From Chimonanthus salicifolius (lineage: Eukaryota; Streptophyta; Magnoliopsida; Laurales; Calycanthaceae), in contig CM023538.1 in NCBI GenBank assembly GCA_013350335.1, positions 47,238,201 to 47,302,200 on the forward strand: DNA of 64,000 nt. The letters are read 5' to 3'. A program made the translations under genes and the position numbers. This document shows positions 46,501 to 57,657 of this stretch, in pieces. The notes under the pieces are model-generated. The model saw only the letters and a program-made list of their open reading frames with translations, was not told where the DNA came from and did not search any database. The number at the start of each line of letters is the position of its first letter. The first letter of the stretch is position 1.

Positions 46501-49500
46501 AGCATGTGGGTTCAGGTGGTAAAGTTGTAGCAATAAAAGACTTTAATGGATGTTTTGAGGAATAATACAGCCAATACTCTGGAAATTGACGCCGTCGAAG
46601 GCTTCATGTTTGAGACCGTGTAATAATTGTTGATGATCTTGGTCCAATGCTTGCAGATTGTGAGTCAGTGAAAGACGGAGGCATGTCTGAAGGCGGTGTG
46701 TCAGTAGGTAGAAGAGGCATGGGAGGTTCCAGAGGTGCAACAGATCTGCTGTGCTGGTGGGTCTCCTCAACAGTGACCTGGGGAGAAGTCTCAGAGTTGA
46801 AGTTAAGAGCATCCGAGAGGTCCACCACTTGTGAGGAGGTTGTGGATCCTGGACATGGTGAAATCTGGGGTGCCTGTTGATGTGGGGGACCTGCACAATG
46901 AGTATTTTCTACAGACATGGGAACCGTTTGCTCATGGTTGTCAGATGTCATATGTCCAAGATTTTGAATAAAAGGAAATAAGCTTCGAGGAGGTGCACGT
47001 ACCTGGTCAGAGGAGTTTGGAACCACATCTTTCGCGGGAAATGAAGTCTCATCAAATACAACATTGCGAGAAATGTAAACAAGATCTGTAATTGGATCTA
47101 AGCAACGATAACCACGATGATTGGCACTATAGCCCACAAATATACATTTCTTGCTTCGAAAAAGTAATTTGTGAGCATTATAGGGCCTGAGCAAAGGAAA
47201 GCATGAGCAACCAAACACTTTTAAAATGGTATAGTCAGGTTCGATGTTGAGGAGTTTAGCATATGGAGACCCATTGTTTAAGACAGTTGTAGGTAACCGG
47301 TTAATCAAATATACAGCAGTGTTAAATGCATCAACCCAATACTTTGGGTTGTGATGAGATTGGGCTAACATTGCAAGACCGGTTTCTACTATATGACGAT
47401 GTTTTCTTTCTGATATGCCATTTTGTTGTGGTGTGTGGGGACATGAGATGCGAGGAAGTATGCCATTATCAGATAGAAAATTTTGGAATTGAGTTTTGGA
47501 GTATTCGCCACCACCATCAGATTGCAAGATTTTGATTTTAGAGGAAAGCTGATTTTCCACAATTGACTTGAATTTAATGAAACAAGCAAACACATGAAAT
47601 TTAGATTTCAGAGGGAACAACCGTGTGAAGCCAGAAAATTCATCAATAAAAATAACATAGTATTTGCAGCCACTGAGTGATATCACAGGAGATGTCCATA
47701 CATCAGTGTGGATGATTTCAAGGGGACCTTTGGTGACACGGCACAAATCCGAGAAAGGTAACTGCTTACTTTTGGCAAGTTGACAAGACTCACAAATATT
47801 GGTAATCTTAGACAATTGACCAATAACTGGAAGGTTGTTTTTCTTGAGCACTTGTTGAACAAGATGCATTGTTGGATGTCCTAACCGATTGTGCCAAATT
47901 GTGAAGGTCGTTTTGAATCCCAGAAAGGCTGTGAAGTTATTGAGTTTATTTTGTGGCTGCTTTGGAAAACGAATAGGATATAGTCCATTCTCACTCTGAC
48001 CTTGTAGAAGTGTTCTTCCTGTCTGTAAATCCTTGACAACAAAATCAGAGGAAGTTAGTAGAAAATAACAGTCATTATCTTCACAGAATTTTTGAATAGA
48101 CAAAAGATTTGCAGCAGCATCAGGGCAATATAGGACATGTTGCAAATTGAGATTATTGGGTAAAGAGATTGAACCAGTTCCAGAAATTTGTAAAGACGTG
48201 CCATTCCCGACAGCTACAGTTTCATTGCCTTGATATTGTTGCTGCAGATTTAAGTTCTCCAAGGCTGAAGTGATGTGATTGTTGGCACCACTATCAGCAT
48301 ACCATGGTTGATCATCCGGTGAAATTTGTGTATGTGCTGTCATTGCTGCAAGTTGTGCTGGAGGATGCCAGCCTTGAAAGGAAAAATTCATTCTGTGATA
48401 GCAGTCCAATGCTTGATGGCTGGACCTACCACATATTTGACATGGGTTACGGTTGGTATGGAATGGTGTAGAACCTTGGTTTTGAGGTTGCTTTTGTCGA
48501 TTTTGAGAATGAAAATTTGAAGAGCTTGGTCTTGGATTATATCCTTTGGGATGAAATGGTCCACGGGCATTTTTGTTTTTATGATTTGGAAACTATCCTG
48601 GTCCATTAGCAAGCATGGCAAAATTGCCGGTATCTAAAGACGCAGATTGGTTTTGATTTTCTAGCAAAGTCTCATAATTTATGAGTTCATCTTGGAATTC
48701 TTGAAGGGTAAGGAAGGAGTTACGGGTGGCAAGGGAATAGGAGATGACAAAAGGATTGAAAGATGGATTGGGGCCACTTACAATGTAGGATATCAACTCA
48801 TCATCTTCCACAGGTTTACCAACAACAGATAGTTGATCAGCCATGTTCTTTGCTCCTTGGATGTACTCTAGACAAGACTTTGCACATTGCCTGAGATTTT
48901 GGAGTTGTCGTTTAAGATGAGCCACACGACTCTTGGAGTGTGAAGCAAAATATGCAGCACGAGCAGTCCAAGCTTGACGGGCTGTTTTTAAACCATAAAC
49001 AGTCCCTAATACACTTTCTGAAAGTGTAGCATTGATCAAGCTTAATACGCATTGATCTTTCTTATTCCAGGTAACAAACTCTGGATTAAGAGATTTTGTG
49101 TCTTTTCCTTGTTCATCAAGAATGTATTTTGGTGGACATGACTCTGAGCCATCTACAAAATCGAGTAAATCATGGCATGTGAGTACAGGAGTGATTTGGG
49201 AGACCCACAACAAGTAGTTGGAAGGAGTAAGTTTGATGGAAATCAAGTTGGAGAAGTTGGGTGGAACAAAGAAATTTGATGAGGCCGTTTTGGATCAGTG
49301 ATATAGGTGTTAACCAAGAGAGCTCTGATACTATGTAAAGAACTATAAAACAAAACGCTTACAGTATGTTTTCATTTCATATGAAGGTATCTCTTTATAG
49401 AGATTACACTTTATGTAAGTCAAGAATGTGCATTTAATGAGATGTACAGTTAGCCAGATATATCATGCGTGAACAGTGCTTGGTCTGCACATGGCTCAAG

Positions 49501-52500
49501 GAATGATTGTGTTCTGGATAGATCTGCTATGTTGGTCTGCACATGGCTCAAGGAGTGCTTTGTGTTCTGTCCAGATGTATGTAATGTTTAATCTCTTACA
49601 TAGATCATCCCTATAATCACTTTGTTTCTGACCCTTCACCATATCCTTACGGATAACATGTTTTAAACTTTTGTTGCCCACTGATAAAGGGCTGAAAAGT
49701 AAATATTCAAAAACTGCTAGAATTGCCTACTTCAAAAAGGGGAAAAAAGGAGAGGAGGTATTACTGCCTTTACTACATTTATCTGATATCTATGTTCATT
49801 GTCATTCTTTGCAAAGTGCGACTTCCTCTCTTGGGTTCTATCTTGCCGAACTACACAGCAAGGCTGATGCATCAATAACTGATGCATTTTACTTGATAAC
49901 GAAGAAGGTTTTAATCCCAAAGGGACCTTTTTTGTCTCGTGTGAAAAGTACTTGCATCATGGGAGAAAGATGGTTTAATGTTTGAGCGGGATGATCAGTT
50001 TGGTCGACATGTGGTTGGTTATGTGGATTCGGACTATGCTGGTGATTTGGATAAACGCCGGTCTACTTCAGGCTATGTGTTTACACTTGCTAAAGGGCCG
50101 GTGAGTTGGAGGTCGACGTTACAGTCTACAGTTGCTCTTTCTACTACTGAGACAGAGTACATGGCAGTGACAGAGGCCATTCGTGATGCCATTTGGCTAC
50201 ATGGGTTGCTTGAGGACTTGGGTTTTATACAAAAGCACGTGGATATCTATTGTGATAGTCAGAGTGCTATGCACTTAGCAAAGAACCAGGTTCATCATGC
50301 ACGAACAAAGCACATCGATGTCCGTTTCCATTTTGTTCGAGAGGTTGTCAATGAAGGTGTTATTCTCCTTCAGAAGATTGGAACTGCAGATAATCCTGCA
50401 GATATGCTGACCAAGGTGGTAATTGGGATCAAGTTCAAGCATTGTTTGGACTTGATCAACATCCTACATCTTTGAGCACCTTCGGGTGCGTGGCACCTTC
50501 GGGTGCATTTGATGGCAGCACAGTTGGTTTGTTCACTTGTGTTTGTTGAGCGTGAGATTTTCATGCCAAGGTGGAGAAAGTTGAGAGGTGAGGAGGAGAT
50601 GGCCTGCAAATCTCGCCAAGGTAGAGATTGTTGATATTTGGCTCGATTTAACTCAGCCCATATCTGAGTTGGTATTGATAACTCTATTTAACTCAGCCCA
50701 TGACTCAGTAGCATCCTTTTATTTATGTGATTACTGCTTGTATATAAATAGGAGAGGAAAGGGAGAGAGTGAGTGACTGCATATTGTAACCTCTCAGTTT
50801 GATTTAGTGAAATCTCTTTCCTATGTTGCCTGTGGACGTAGGCTTTTAGCCGAACCACGTAAATCTATGTATTATCGATTGTGTGATTGATTTTATTGTT
50901 TGATTTTCCTCTCTAAATCTCAACAGGTATTACTGCCTTTACTACATTTATCTGATATCTATGTTCATTGTCATTCCTTGCAAAGTGTGACTTCCCCTCT
51001 TGGGTTCTATCTTGCCGAACTACACGGCAAGGCTGATGCATCGATGACTGATGCATTTTACTTGATAACGAAGAAGTTTTTAATCCCAAAGGGACGTTTT
51101 TTGTCTTGTGTGAAAATGCTTGCATCATGGGAGAAAGATGGTGTAATGTTATGATGCACTCATTCTCTCGTGGAGTGGGCTTTTGGTTCGATGAGCTAAA
51201 CAATTGATCAGGCCTGTGGATGTTTCCATGTTGGAAATAGCCAAGCCTTGCAAAATTTTGTTGGTAAATAGAAAAGGAAAAGAATGCAGCAACATTAAGC
51301 TGCATGATTTTGGCCTTTGGTTAGGCATGGTAATGGGGAGTTGGTGATTGAGGGAGACTACGTAAATGCAATTAAATGATCCTATGGTGATAAAAACCTC
51401 CTTGGGAATTGATTCCAGTGGCAAGAGAAATTAGGGAACTGAGTGGTCGCTACTTGGTGATCTATAGACATGTGAGGAGGATGGCTAAAATTGGGAGTCG
51501 ATAGGGTGGAAGGAATCTTGGTGACTTCATTTCTTTTTTGGGTTTGGGCTCCTTTGTATTCTTTGTTGAAGGGTGGTGTGGTACATGCCTTTTGTACCAC
51601 GGTTTGTTAATTCCATGTACTTATTCCTTCTTTATTAATGAATTCCTTGCTTTGTTATCGTCTAAAAAAAGAATTGAAAGCTTTTTGTTCCATGTTTGTG
51701 TACTTCTTGTGGCCCATCAATAAATTTTATTACCACTTAAAATAAAAAATCACAACCTTCATAAAGAGACAAGAATGGGTCCATTGGTATGGATATGGTT
51801 GAAATTTACCTCTGTAGATGCTGGCTGGGTAGGATAAGACGCCTTACTCAATCGCTTAGTGGAAGCTCTTGTGTTAAATAAGAACCAATATAGGTTTAAC
51901 GCAACCCGATAATTCAAAATTATAAAATCCAACCCAAATAAGCAATGAAATTAATTGAATCGAATTAATTTAAAGGCACACGAGTGAGTTTCTTTTTTAA
52001 AAAAATTCAATTAGGTTGTTTTTAAAAAAAACCTAGAACAATACTCTAAATCAAATCAGCGCCACTTCAGATTTTGAAACTGGTTTGAATCCTTAAATCA
52101 CTCACAAACTGACAGTAAAATCCATACAGAAAATCCACTTTCAGTTTCCAACAAGTTTCAGAAATCTGAACAAATTTTCAAATAAATTCAGTTTCAAATC
52201 AATTTATCAAACTGTTTTAATCATGAATCAGTTTGAAAACAAACACTTTAAAATTTCCACACACGTTTCAGATTCAACGTGTCAACACCAGCGAGTCGAT
52301 GTGACTCGGGTTAATTAAACCATCAGTGGTAACACTGCGTTCACGGGTTTAATCAACTATAAAGAACCAATTCAATTAACTCCAACTTAGATGAGGTAAG
52401 AATTACATGGTTCTTTGAAGAGGAGCCCACTCGATCTTCAAGACGCCTCAACTCGGTGAGGGATCAACAAGCACTCGGCTTGGCTCAACTGCAACCTCAG

Positions 52501-53436
52501 TTGTCTAAAGCCTCAATCAAATTTTCCCATGGAAAATAAAAAATATATATATTTTATTTCATGATCATCCCCCCTGATCGGCTGATTACATACCATTAAA
52601 TAGAAAAAAAACAAGTCCTCCGATGAGTCGACCCTCATCTCTAAGAATCCTAGTTTATCAAGTAACTCAAAACCAAATAGAAATCTGCTACAATGACATA
52701 AGCTCTAAATAAAGCAAACTTCTTAATAAAAGAAACTATCCTAAGATCCTAGTGAAACTAGGAAACTTCCAATGTTGATTTGTAGAAGTAATCCAAACGA
52801 CTGACTTTGACTCATGTATATCCCCATGGCTTATTCACGCCCAAACTTGGATTTCTCACATGTTGGGCTTGAAGTGTTGACTTGGGCCCAATGTATCAAC
52901 TCGGAACCTGCACTATTAATTTGCTCATGCACCCACCTGGAGCGAAAATAAAATTTTGATCTTTTGACTTGGTACCCGAACTTACTAATTTGATAACAAG
53001 TCCGCCTGGGTCAAAATTAAAATTTTGATCACATCTAGAGATGCCCGCATCACATCTACAGCATCACATCTACAATCCAATATCACATTTTTCTTATTTA
53101 TTACCCTACAGTGACAAGCTGCGGGCATCAAGGACTGGTGTTTCTGCTGCTGATATTGCTGATGAATTTACACTTGGTGTTGCTGGAGAGCCCTTTGCTT
53201 TCTCACAGTATTATAACAAGGTTACGATAGCAGAAGCTTCTGGCTTGACAGGTGAGACAGCTCAGGTGGAGCAGTTCATTAGGGAACATGTAAAGCCATA
53301 TGAGAGACCTGATTTTGGGAGTCTATTCTTTTGTTGGGAGTTGCTAGAGTTTTTCTTGACTTGCGAAAGAATGGTTTTTGTGGTGATGCTGTGTTTCTGC
53401 AGCATCTACATCCATTCACATGACAAAATCTTTTGA
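43570..53436 (+). CDS. SRPRB: Signal recognition particle receptor subunit beta (SRPRB), four exons seen, 5' part missing
   Basis: Small Ras-like GTPase that anchors the SRP receptor alpha subunit at the ER membrane for cotranslational targeting. Exons 43570-43656 (87 nt), 44269-44417 (149), 44503-44634 (132) and 53112-53436 (325) join in a continuous frame. They encode LRNGSTHQGTVTSMEPNEG, KGKIKPVHVIDVPGHARLRP (DxPGH, the G3 motif), FVVDALDFLPN, VLILCNKTDKV (NKxD, G4), FIRKQLEKEIDKLRASRT and FTLGVAGEPFAFSQYYNKVT. The order and sequence fit plant SRP receptor beta closely. The first two introns are GT-AG. The third, 44635-53111, has a GC donor (GCAAGG), is 8.5 kb long and contains two Copia insertions. 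The usual C-terminus is near REHVKP; here the frame runs on 45 more residues to a TGA at 53,434. The membrane anchor and P-loop exons were not found in the window, so it could be incomplete or partly pseudogenised. Confidence 0.9.
44635..44640 (+). other. Non-canonical GC splice donor of SRPRB intron 3
   Basis: The exon ends GGAAAT and the intron starts GCAAGG. Only this boundary joins AT to T-GAC-AAG of the next exon (after CCTACAG at 53,105-53,111) to give the conserved KEIDKLR. GC-AG introns are a known minor class of U2 introns, with GCAAG as the preferred donor. Confidence 0.8.
44690..44972 (-). repeat. 3' LTR of the Copia element
   Basis: Carries an extra copy of CATGCGTGAACAGTG (two in tandem near 44,821-44,850) compared with one in the 5' LTR; this accounts for most of the length difference. 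Confidence 0.93.
44960..49246 (-). pseudogene. Copia gag-pol polyprotein with two in-frame stop codons
   Basis: One frame across about 1,430 codons with only a TAG at 48,593-48,595 and a TGA at 46,604-46,606; no frameshift. Order: gag (TPSNYLLWVSQITPVL...), CCHC knuckle CQICGRSSHQALDC lying after the first stop, protease PWYADSGANNHIT, integrase HNRLGHP zinc site and core (TDVW, QSDGGGEY, NGISERKHRHIVE), then reverse transcriptase (WVYKTKQQSDGSIERFKARL, LDISNAFLHG, YVDDILITG intact) and RNase H (DSDWAGNLDDRRSTTGF, SSTEAEYRAMA, LWCDN). This order marks it as Copia (integrase before RT), perhaps Ale/Retrofit lineage. The TGA could come from a CGA by C-to-T change. The first clear in-frame Met of gag is absent; the frame opens near 49,246 at a TTG. 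Confidence 0.93.
49322..49333 (-). other. Primer binding site of the Copia element
   Basis: Minus-strand TAGTATCAGAGC matches the initiator-tRNA-Met PBS TGGTATCAGAGC at 11 of 12 bases and touches the 5' LTR. Confidence 0.9.
49334..49600 (-). repeat. 5' LTR of the Copia element
   Basis: TGTAAAGAACT...CTCTTACA on the plus strand. Single copy of CATGCGTGAACAGTG. Followed by the target duplication TAGAT. Confidence 0.93.
49757..49982 (+). repeat. Long direct duplication, left copy (226 bp)
   Basis: Begins GGTATTACTGCCTTTACTAC and ends GATGGTTTAATGTT. Nearly the same as 50926-51150. It is open in one frame (HLSDIYVHCHSLQS, GFYLAELHSKADAS) that belongs to no family I recognise; the frame may be by chance. 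Here it is continuous with host DNA on its left (AAAAGGAGAGGA) and meets Copia coding sequence on its right. Confidence 0.9.
49983..50925 (+). mobile_element. Truncated TNT1-type Copia: RNase H end plus one LTR
   Basis: Starts inside the Copia polyprotein at FERDDQFGRHVVGYVDSDYA and continues GDLDKRRSTSGYVFTLAKGP, STTETEYMAVTEAIRDAIWL, YCDSQSAMHLAKNQVHHART, KHIDVRFHFVREVV, DNPADMLTK to a stop at 50,475 with no break. A non-coding tail, a purine-rich GGTAGAGAT and one LTR (50629-50925) follow. The 5' LTR, gag, protease, integrase and RT are missing. Opposite orientation to the Copia at 44,690-49,600 and a different family from it. Confidence 0.92.
50629..50925 (+). repeat. LTR of the truncated Copia (297 bp)
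   Basis: TGTTGATATTTGG...AATCTCAACA, with TGTTGA/TCAACA inverted ends; TATAAATAGG near 50,744 is a TATA-box candidate. It abuts the right copy of the long duplication exactly at CA. Confidence 0.9.
50926..51150 (+). repeat. Long direct duplication, right copy (225 bp)
   Basis: GGTATTACTGCCTTTACTAC to GATGGTGTAATGTT; differs from the left copy at about a dozen positions by eye. On the right it continues into host or LINE DNA (ATGATGCACTC). Confidence 0.9.
51290..51680 (+). pseudogene. LINE 3' relic: RNase H remnant and tail
   Basis: Pieces LVIEGDYVNAIK, PVAREIREL and YRHVRRMAK keep the order of the RNase H domain of plant L1 elements (IEGDS...NAI, REI, HVRR-ANG). The untranslated end TATTCCTTCTTTATTAATGA and a short poly-A (51,663-51,669) follow. 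Multiple frame breaks. Confidence 0.65.
51681..53111. other. Remaining SRPRB intron 3
   Basis: AT-rich, with GTTTCAGATTC/ATTTCAGTTT-like repeats at 52,060-52,270. No coding or element landmark. Ends in the acceptor CCTACAG. Confidence 0.5.
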
Positions 53437-54593
53437 AATTGGTCTGTATGGATTAGTTAGATTTGGCAGAGACTAATTTTTTTATTTTTAAATCGACATT
53501 GGATAATGTCATCAGCGAGAACTGAATCTTGAGTCACGGAATGATAGTAGGGTCTGATGAGATATCAGTTTGGTGGGTTTTCTCATTGGAGATGGAAAAC
53601 ATGCCCACAAGTTTTCCAAGTTGGACATAGCACTGTAATCATGAAAAGTACCTGTTAAACTGGTTCACAACAAGTGATTGTAAGCTTTTACTTTTGGCCA
53701 TCGGATTCAAACAAGGGTTAGATTGAAAGATTGACATTTTTACGGGAGGGCAAACACCTTTTCTTTTGTTCATACACTGAAAAGAAACGAAACTCCCTCT
53801 TTTCCACTTCCCGCTGTTCTGTTCTTCCCCATATGTTCTCACTTTCCTGGTTGCGTTTTTTGGTTGAATCCATGTCTGATGCAGCTGGATGGTGGCAAGT
53901 AGCAACCCCTCTTTAAATTGCTTCACAGTCAACAGAAACAAAAATTTCCTCACGTGATATTTCTCTAAAAAAGGATGATCAGATGCATGTGTGCACAGTT
54001 CATCAAATTAAGTGGTGATGAGTCTTTCGGAATGGTCTCTATTTGAGCAGGAGGCTCATAAAAATTCACCTCCATCCATCAAGACGTCATGTTCTTGAAG
54101 ACTATAAAGTTTAAAAAGAAAAAATAATTAAAATTCATTAAAATTTAAAGAACTTAAAAATATGCCTTGATTAGTTCGATCAAAATGAAATTTGTTGGAT
54201 TATATATTAAAAAAAGGTTTTTTTAATGGGTCCATCACTACTCCATTTGGTAGGCCTCTATGGAGCAATCTTGGACACAGTAATGTGTAGGTGATCATTT
54301 CACTTCTCTAAATGGGTTTTTTCCGGTTCAAATTTTTAACTTTCATTTTTTTTTCAAGGAGATGAGAGAGATTTGCATTTGGAGAAATAGAGAGAACATC
54401 CATTGATTTTATTCCATCTCGGATTTCCTTCAACAGATTTTCTTGCATCTCAAATATCTTACTGAATTAATAGAAACAGATAAAAAAAGCAGCAGATAAA
54501 AGAGAAAGTGACAGAGATGGAAATAGAACAGGGCAACTTGAGGGAGACTTGCACATTTATCACAGTTAAAACCGAGTAAAGTACTTAGAGATA
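53437..54593. other. 3' flank of SRPRB
   Basis: Likely 3' UTR for the first few hundred bases (no clear poly-A signal chosen). Short frames at 53,639-53,953 have no domain. Confidence 0.4.
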
Positions 54594-54595
54594 TA

Positions 54596-54786
54596 CTCTC
54601 TCTATCTCAAATTAGTTGTCTTATATAGATGTTGTAATTGTTCCAAATTAGTTGTCTCATTTAAATTCGAATAGCATAAAGTGTGTTGAAAATAGATGAG
54701 ATCACAGAAGGTTCTAGCTTTATATGGAGAGTTGTTTAAAAAATAGAAATATTTCAAATGATACAACTAAAATGGGACGGAGGGAG
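54596..54786. mobile_element. Stowaway-type MITE (191 bp)
   Basis: Right end GGGACGGAGGGAG is the reverse complement of the Stowaway terminus CTCCCTCCGTCCC; the left end CTCTCTCTATCTCAAATTAG is a mutated form of it. TA target duplications lie at 54594-54595 and 54787-54788. TTAGTTGTCT motifs near both ends fit the family. Non-coding; moved by Tc1/mariner transposases. Confidence 0.82.
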
Positions 54787-55294
54787 TATAATTTAAGGAA
54801 AATTCCTCAATTTGATCACCTTTGCCTTTGTAAGATGGATCATGCAAGATCATTACATATAATAATTAAAATTTTAAAGTCTAAAATTAGAAGGCTGATA
54901 TGATCAGATGAGTTTCAAAATTTACATAATTAATGTCTTTGTCATTTTCTATATTTTTCTTTAGAAAACATGTGACTTTAATATTTAAAGAGCAACCTTC
55001 CTAGATATGAAAATTTAAGAAGTTTCCCTAGTGTTTCTGAATAGAAAAGAGAGGGAGATGCTTGGTAGCGTGTACTATTTTGGGGGAACTGCTGGGAAGA
55101 GCGTGTTTTCTTAAGGCTGTGTTGGGCTTTCTTCAGGGTTAGGAGATTGCCATCTTCTCTCTAATGGAAGGAGGAGGAGAAAGTTATTTTTCCTGAGTCT
55201 CACTTTCTCTTGAAGTGAATCCAAACAGAAGTTTCTACCCTTTTCTCTATTAAAATACTGCATGAGCCTATCCATATGGATAAAGGAATTCAGA

Positions 55295-55715
55295 GTTTGT
55301 TCCGTTCCAAAATATTTAGTCTAACAGGCATTTCAAAATTGTCCTAAATTATTTGTCCTTTTCTTTTATTTTCACATTAAATCAAAGTTTTAACTTTTTC
55401 GATGATGAACTCCAAATCAACTTCTAATATGATAGGAAGATGACATTTTTTTATAAGTTTTGACTTGTCTATATGTGGTATTATATAATTATTTCTACTT
55501 TTGACTCTCATCGTATCAATCATCCATTGCTGTATAGTTACGAAAACATTATTGAGCAATAACTACACAATTAGACATTGTTCAAACTTTCTTTTTTAAT
55601 CAGTTTTTTATTGACTCAGAGTCTCTATTAATAGGCTTTTAATGCGCTTCACGGAAAAACGATCTTTAAAAAATAATTTTTTTTAAATAGAATAAGCATT
55701 TTAGGACGTAAGGAG
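55295..55715. mobile_element. Second Stowaway-like MITE (about 420 bp)
   Basis: Left end TTTGTTCCGTTCCAAAATAT and the reverse complement of the right end, CTCCTTACGTCCTAAAATGC, match imperfectly over more than 25 bases. The right end is followed by TA; the left TA is lost. Non-coding. Confidence 0.6.
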
Positions 55716-57657
55716 TATTATTTTTAAGTTTTATCTTTTATAGATCCAATCTCTAGTCAAACGTTCGAAATTAAAGAGTTTAAACCAGTACCCCCAACGG
55801 ATAATTTCGTTGCACGTTCGAATGGCTGGTTTCTAATTTTACTCTCTCTATTTCAACTAGGCCTTCTAGGCCTAGATCTTGGTTCATCGATAGAAGAGAG
55901 TATTAGATTTAAGGGCTGGATATTAGATCAGGGCACATGTGGATACCAATGTAGGATACAATTGACATACTATGGACAAGGACAAAGCCTAGGTTATAAA
56001 ATTTGGCCAATATGGGACTATAATACAGGTTGAATTTTGAACTGCAATATAGTTCAGTTGATATAATTGGTTTTAATTTTATTTGTAACAAAAATCATCT
56101 CATTTTACTTTTTACTTTGGATCCTGCATTGGATGCGTAGAAAGGTTTAGAAGCAAATTCTTTACATTTCAAAGGTATTTTCTGTTTCAAATTTATATTT
56201 TTTTAAAAAATTCTATTTTGAGTTTTTTATCATTTTTTTTTTTAATTTTTACTCTAAAATAATTCTCATTTTGAGGTCTTTTGTGGAAAGAATTTAATGA
56301 AATGATGTTATTTTTTATGGAATTGAGTGGAGATATCTTAACGTAATTACTATTGTTTTTATTGTATTTATATGAATTTCTTAATTTTGTCAATATCTTC
56401 ATGAAATTGGGATTTAAAAAAGAAAATTCATGAATTATAATGGAAGATATGTGAATTTTATATTAAGTGTTTACTAATATTGGTTTCCATTTAAAAAAAA
56501 AAAAATTGGACATTTTTTTTACTAGAGAATATGAACCTTATATCATATATTTGCTGATATTAGCTTTCTGTTTTAGAATTTTTTAGACTTTTTTAATTAT
56601 TTGACATACTTTATTTATAAATTTTTGCTTTATAGAGCCTACTTCATGAAAAACATCCCTTTTTGACATAAAAATATCCTTCAAATGGGTTTTCTAATTG
56701 TCTTATATATTATTTCTGATTTCTTTTGAAGTGAATTTTTTTTTTCATGAACGATAAGTTACATATTAGCGAATATTAGCCGTAACCACATTTTAGAACA
56801 TTGGATTGAGTGGCAAGATGGGTTTAAGTGCAAATACATTTTTCTTTAAATAAATTGACACTATTTTTAACCAATTAATCAAATCAAATCAAATATATTC
56901 TTTAAATCTTTTAAGTACACATTTAATTTAAATCCAATAAAATAGATGGCTAAGCTTGAAGTTCCTTTAGTTTATGTCGAATGAATAGGATGAAAGCGAA
57001 ATTCTAAAAAGCTCTCAAAGTTCTTTCATATTTCTAAAAACACCTTATGTTTTTTAAAATATTAAACAATCACCTAAGTTTTCATGATAATCTCAATAAA
57101 TTCCCTTGACTAAAGTCGAACTAAAATTTACCATTATTTGTCTTGTAGAATGTTCAAAAATGACAAAATACCCCTTTGGACAAAAGTAACAAGAATCTGG
57201 TTATATTTAAGATAAAAAATCTTATCCCTCCTTTCTACTCCCTATACTAATTTATTTTTTAAATTTACGTATGGAAAACTCAGACACAATCATAAATTTC
57301 TCATTTTATAAATAAATTTTGTTAATAACGTACGTTTAAAAATAATCTTTTAATAAATATAGTTGATAAGTTTTGAAAATATGCCATGTGTCAATTTTAT
57401 TAAATAAAATTGCATTTGCAGCCGTCTCCTCTTAACCAGGGCATCCTATCACAATAAATTTGCTATAGTGAAGATAAATAGATGCCCAAATGATGCTCAC
57501 ATCATGTATAAATCCAAGGTTGAAGAAACTGCTGCTTTTAGTTTTGCAATTCTACAAGATCTTTGATCGTGGCAAAATGGAGCCCAAATTGTCTAATTGG
57601 GACTCCAAGTTGGTGGCTTTATCGCATATGGACCCTTCCCATGTTCTTGGGACCACC
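55716..57657. other. AT-rich intergenic DNA
   Basis: T-rich and A-rich tracts; only short frames without domains. Contains one SINE tail fragment (57,261-57,292). Confidence 0.45.
57261..57292 (-). mobile_element. Tail fragment of the second SINE family
   Basis: TTACGTATGGAAAACTCAGA followed by CACAAT matches TTATGTGTGGGAAACTCAGA + CACAGT at 36,425-36,450, the tail of the SINE at 36,415-36,575, in the same orientation. The head is absent. Confidence 0.5.

Larger units (their letters stand above)
44690..49600 (-). mobile_element. Near-complete Ty1/Copia retrotransposon in SRPRB intron 3
   Basis: 4,911 bp, opposite to the host gene, bracketed by a perfect 5-bp duplication TAGAT (44685-44689 and 49601-49605). 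LTRs of 283 bp (44690-44972) and 267 bp (49334-49600) have TGTAA...TTACA ends. Next to the 5' LTR is a PBS (49322-49333, minus-strand TAGTATCAGAGC, initiator-tRNA-Met type) and before the 3' LTR a purine tract CTTGAAGGGGGG (minus strand, 44973-44984). By eye the LTRs differ at about seven positions plus a 15-bp tandem duplication and a 1-bp indel, so the insertion is fairly recent compared with its neighbours. One long gag-pol frame with two stops lies inside. Confidence 0.95.

Noticed and set aside
49671..49985. Frame across the left copy of the long duplication as a gene
   Set aside because: It ends across the Copia junction and no family was recognised; the open state may be chance.
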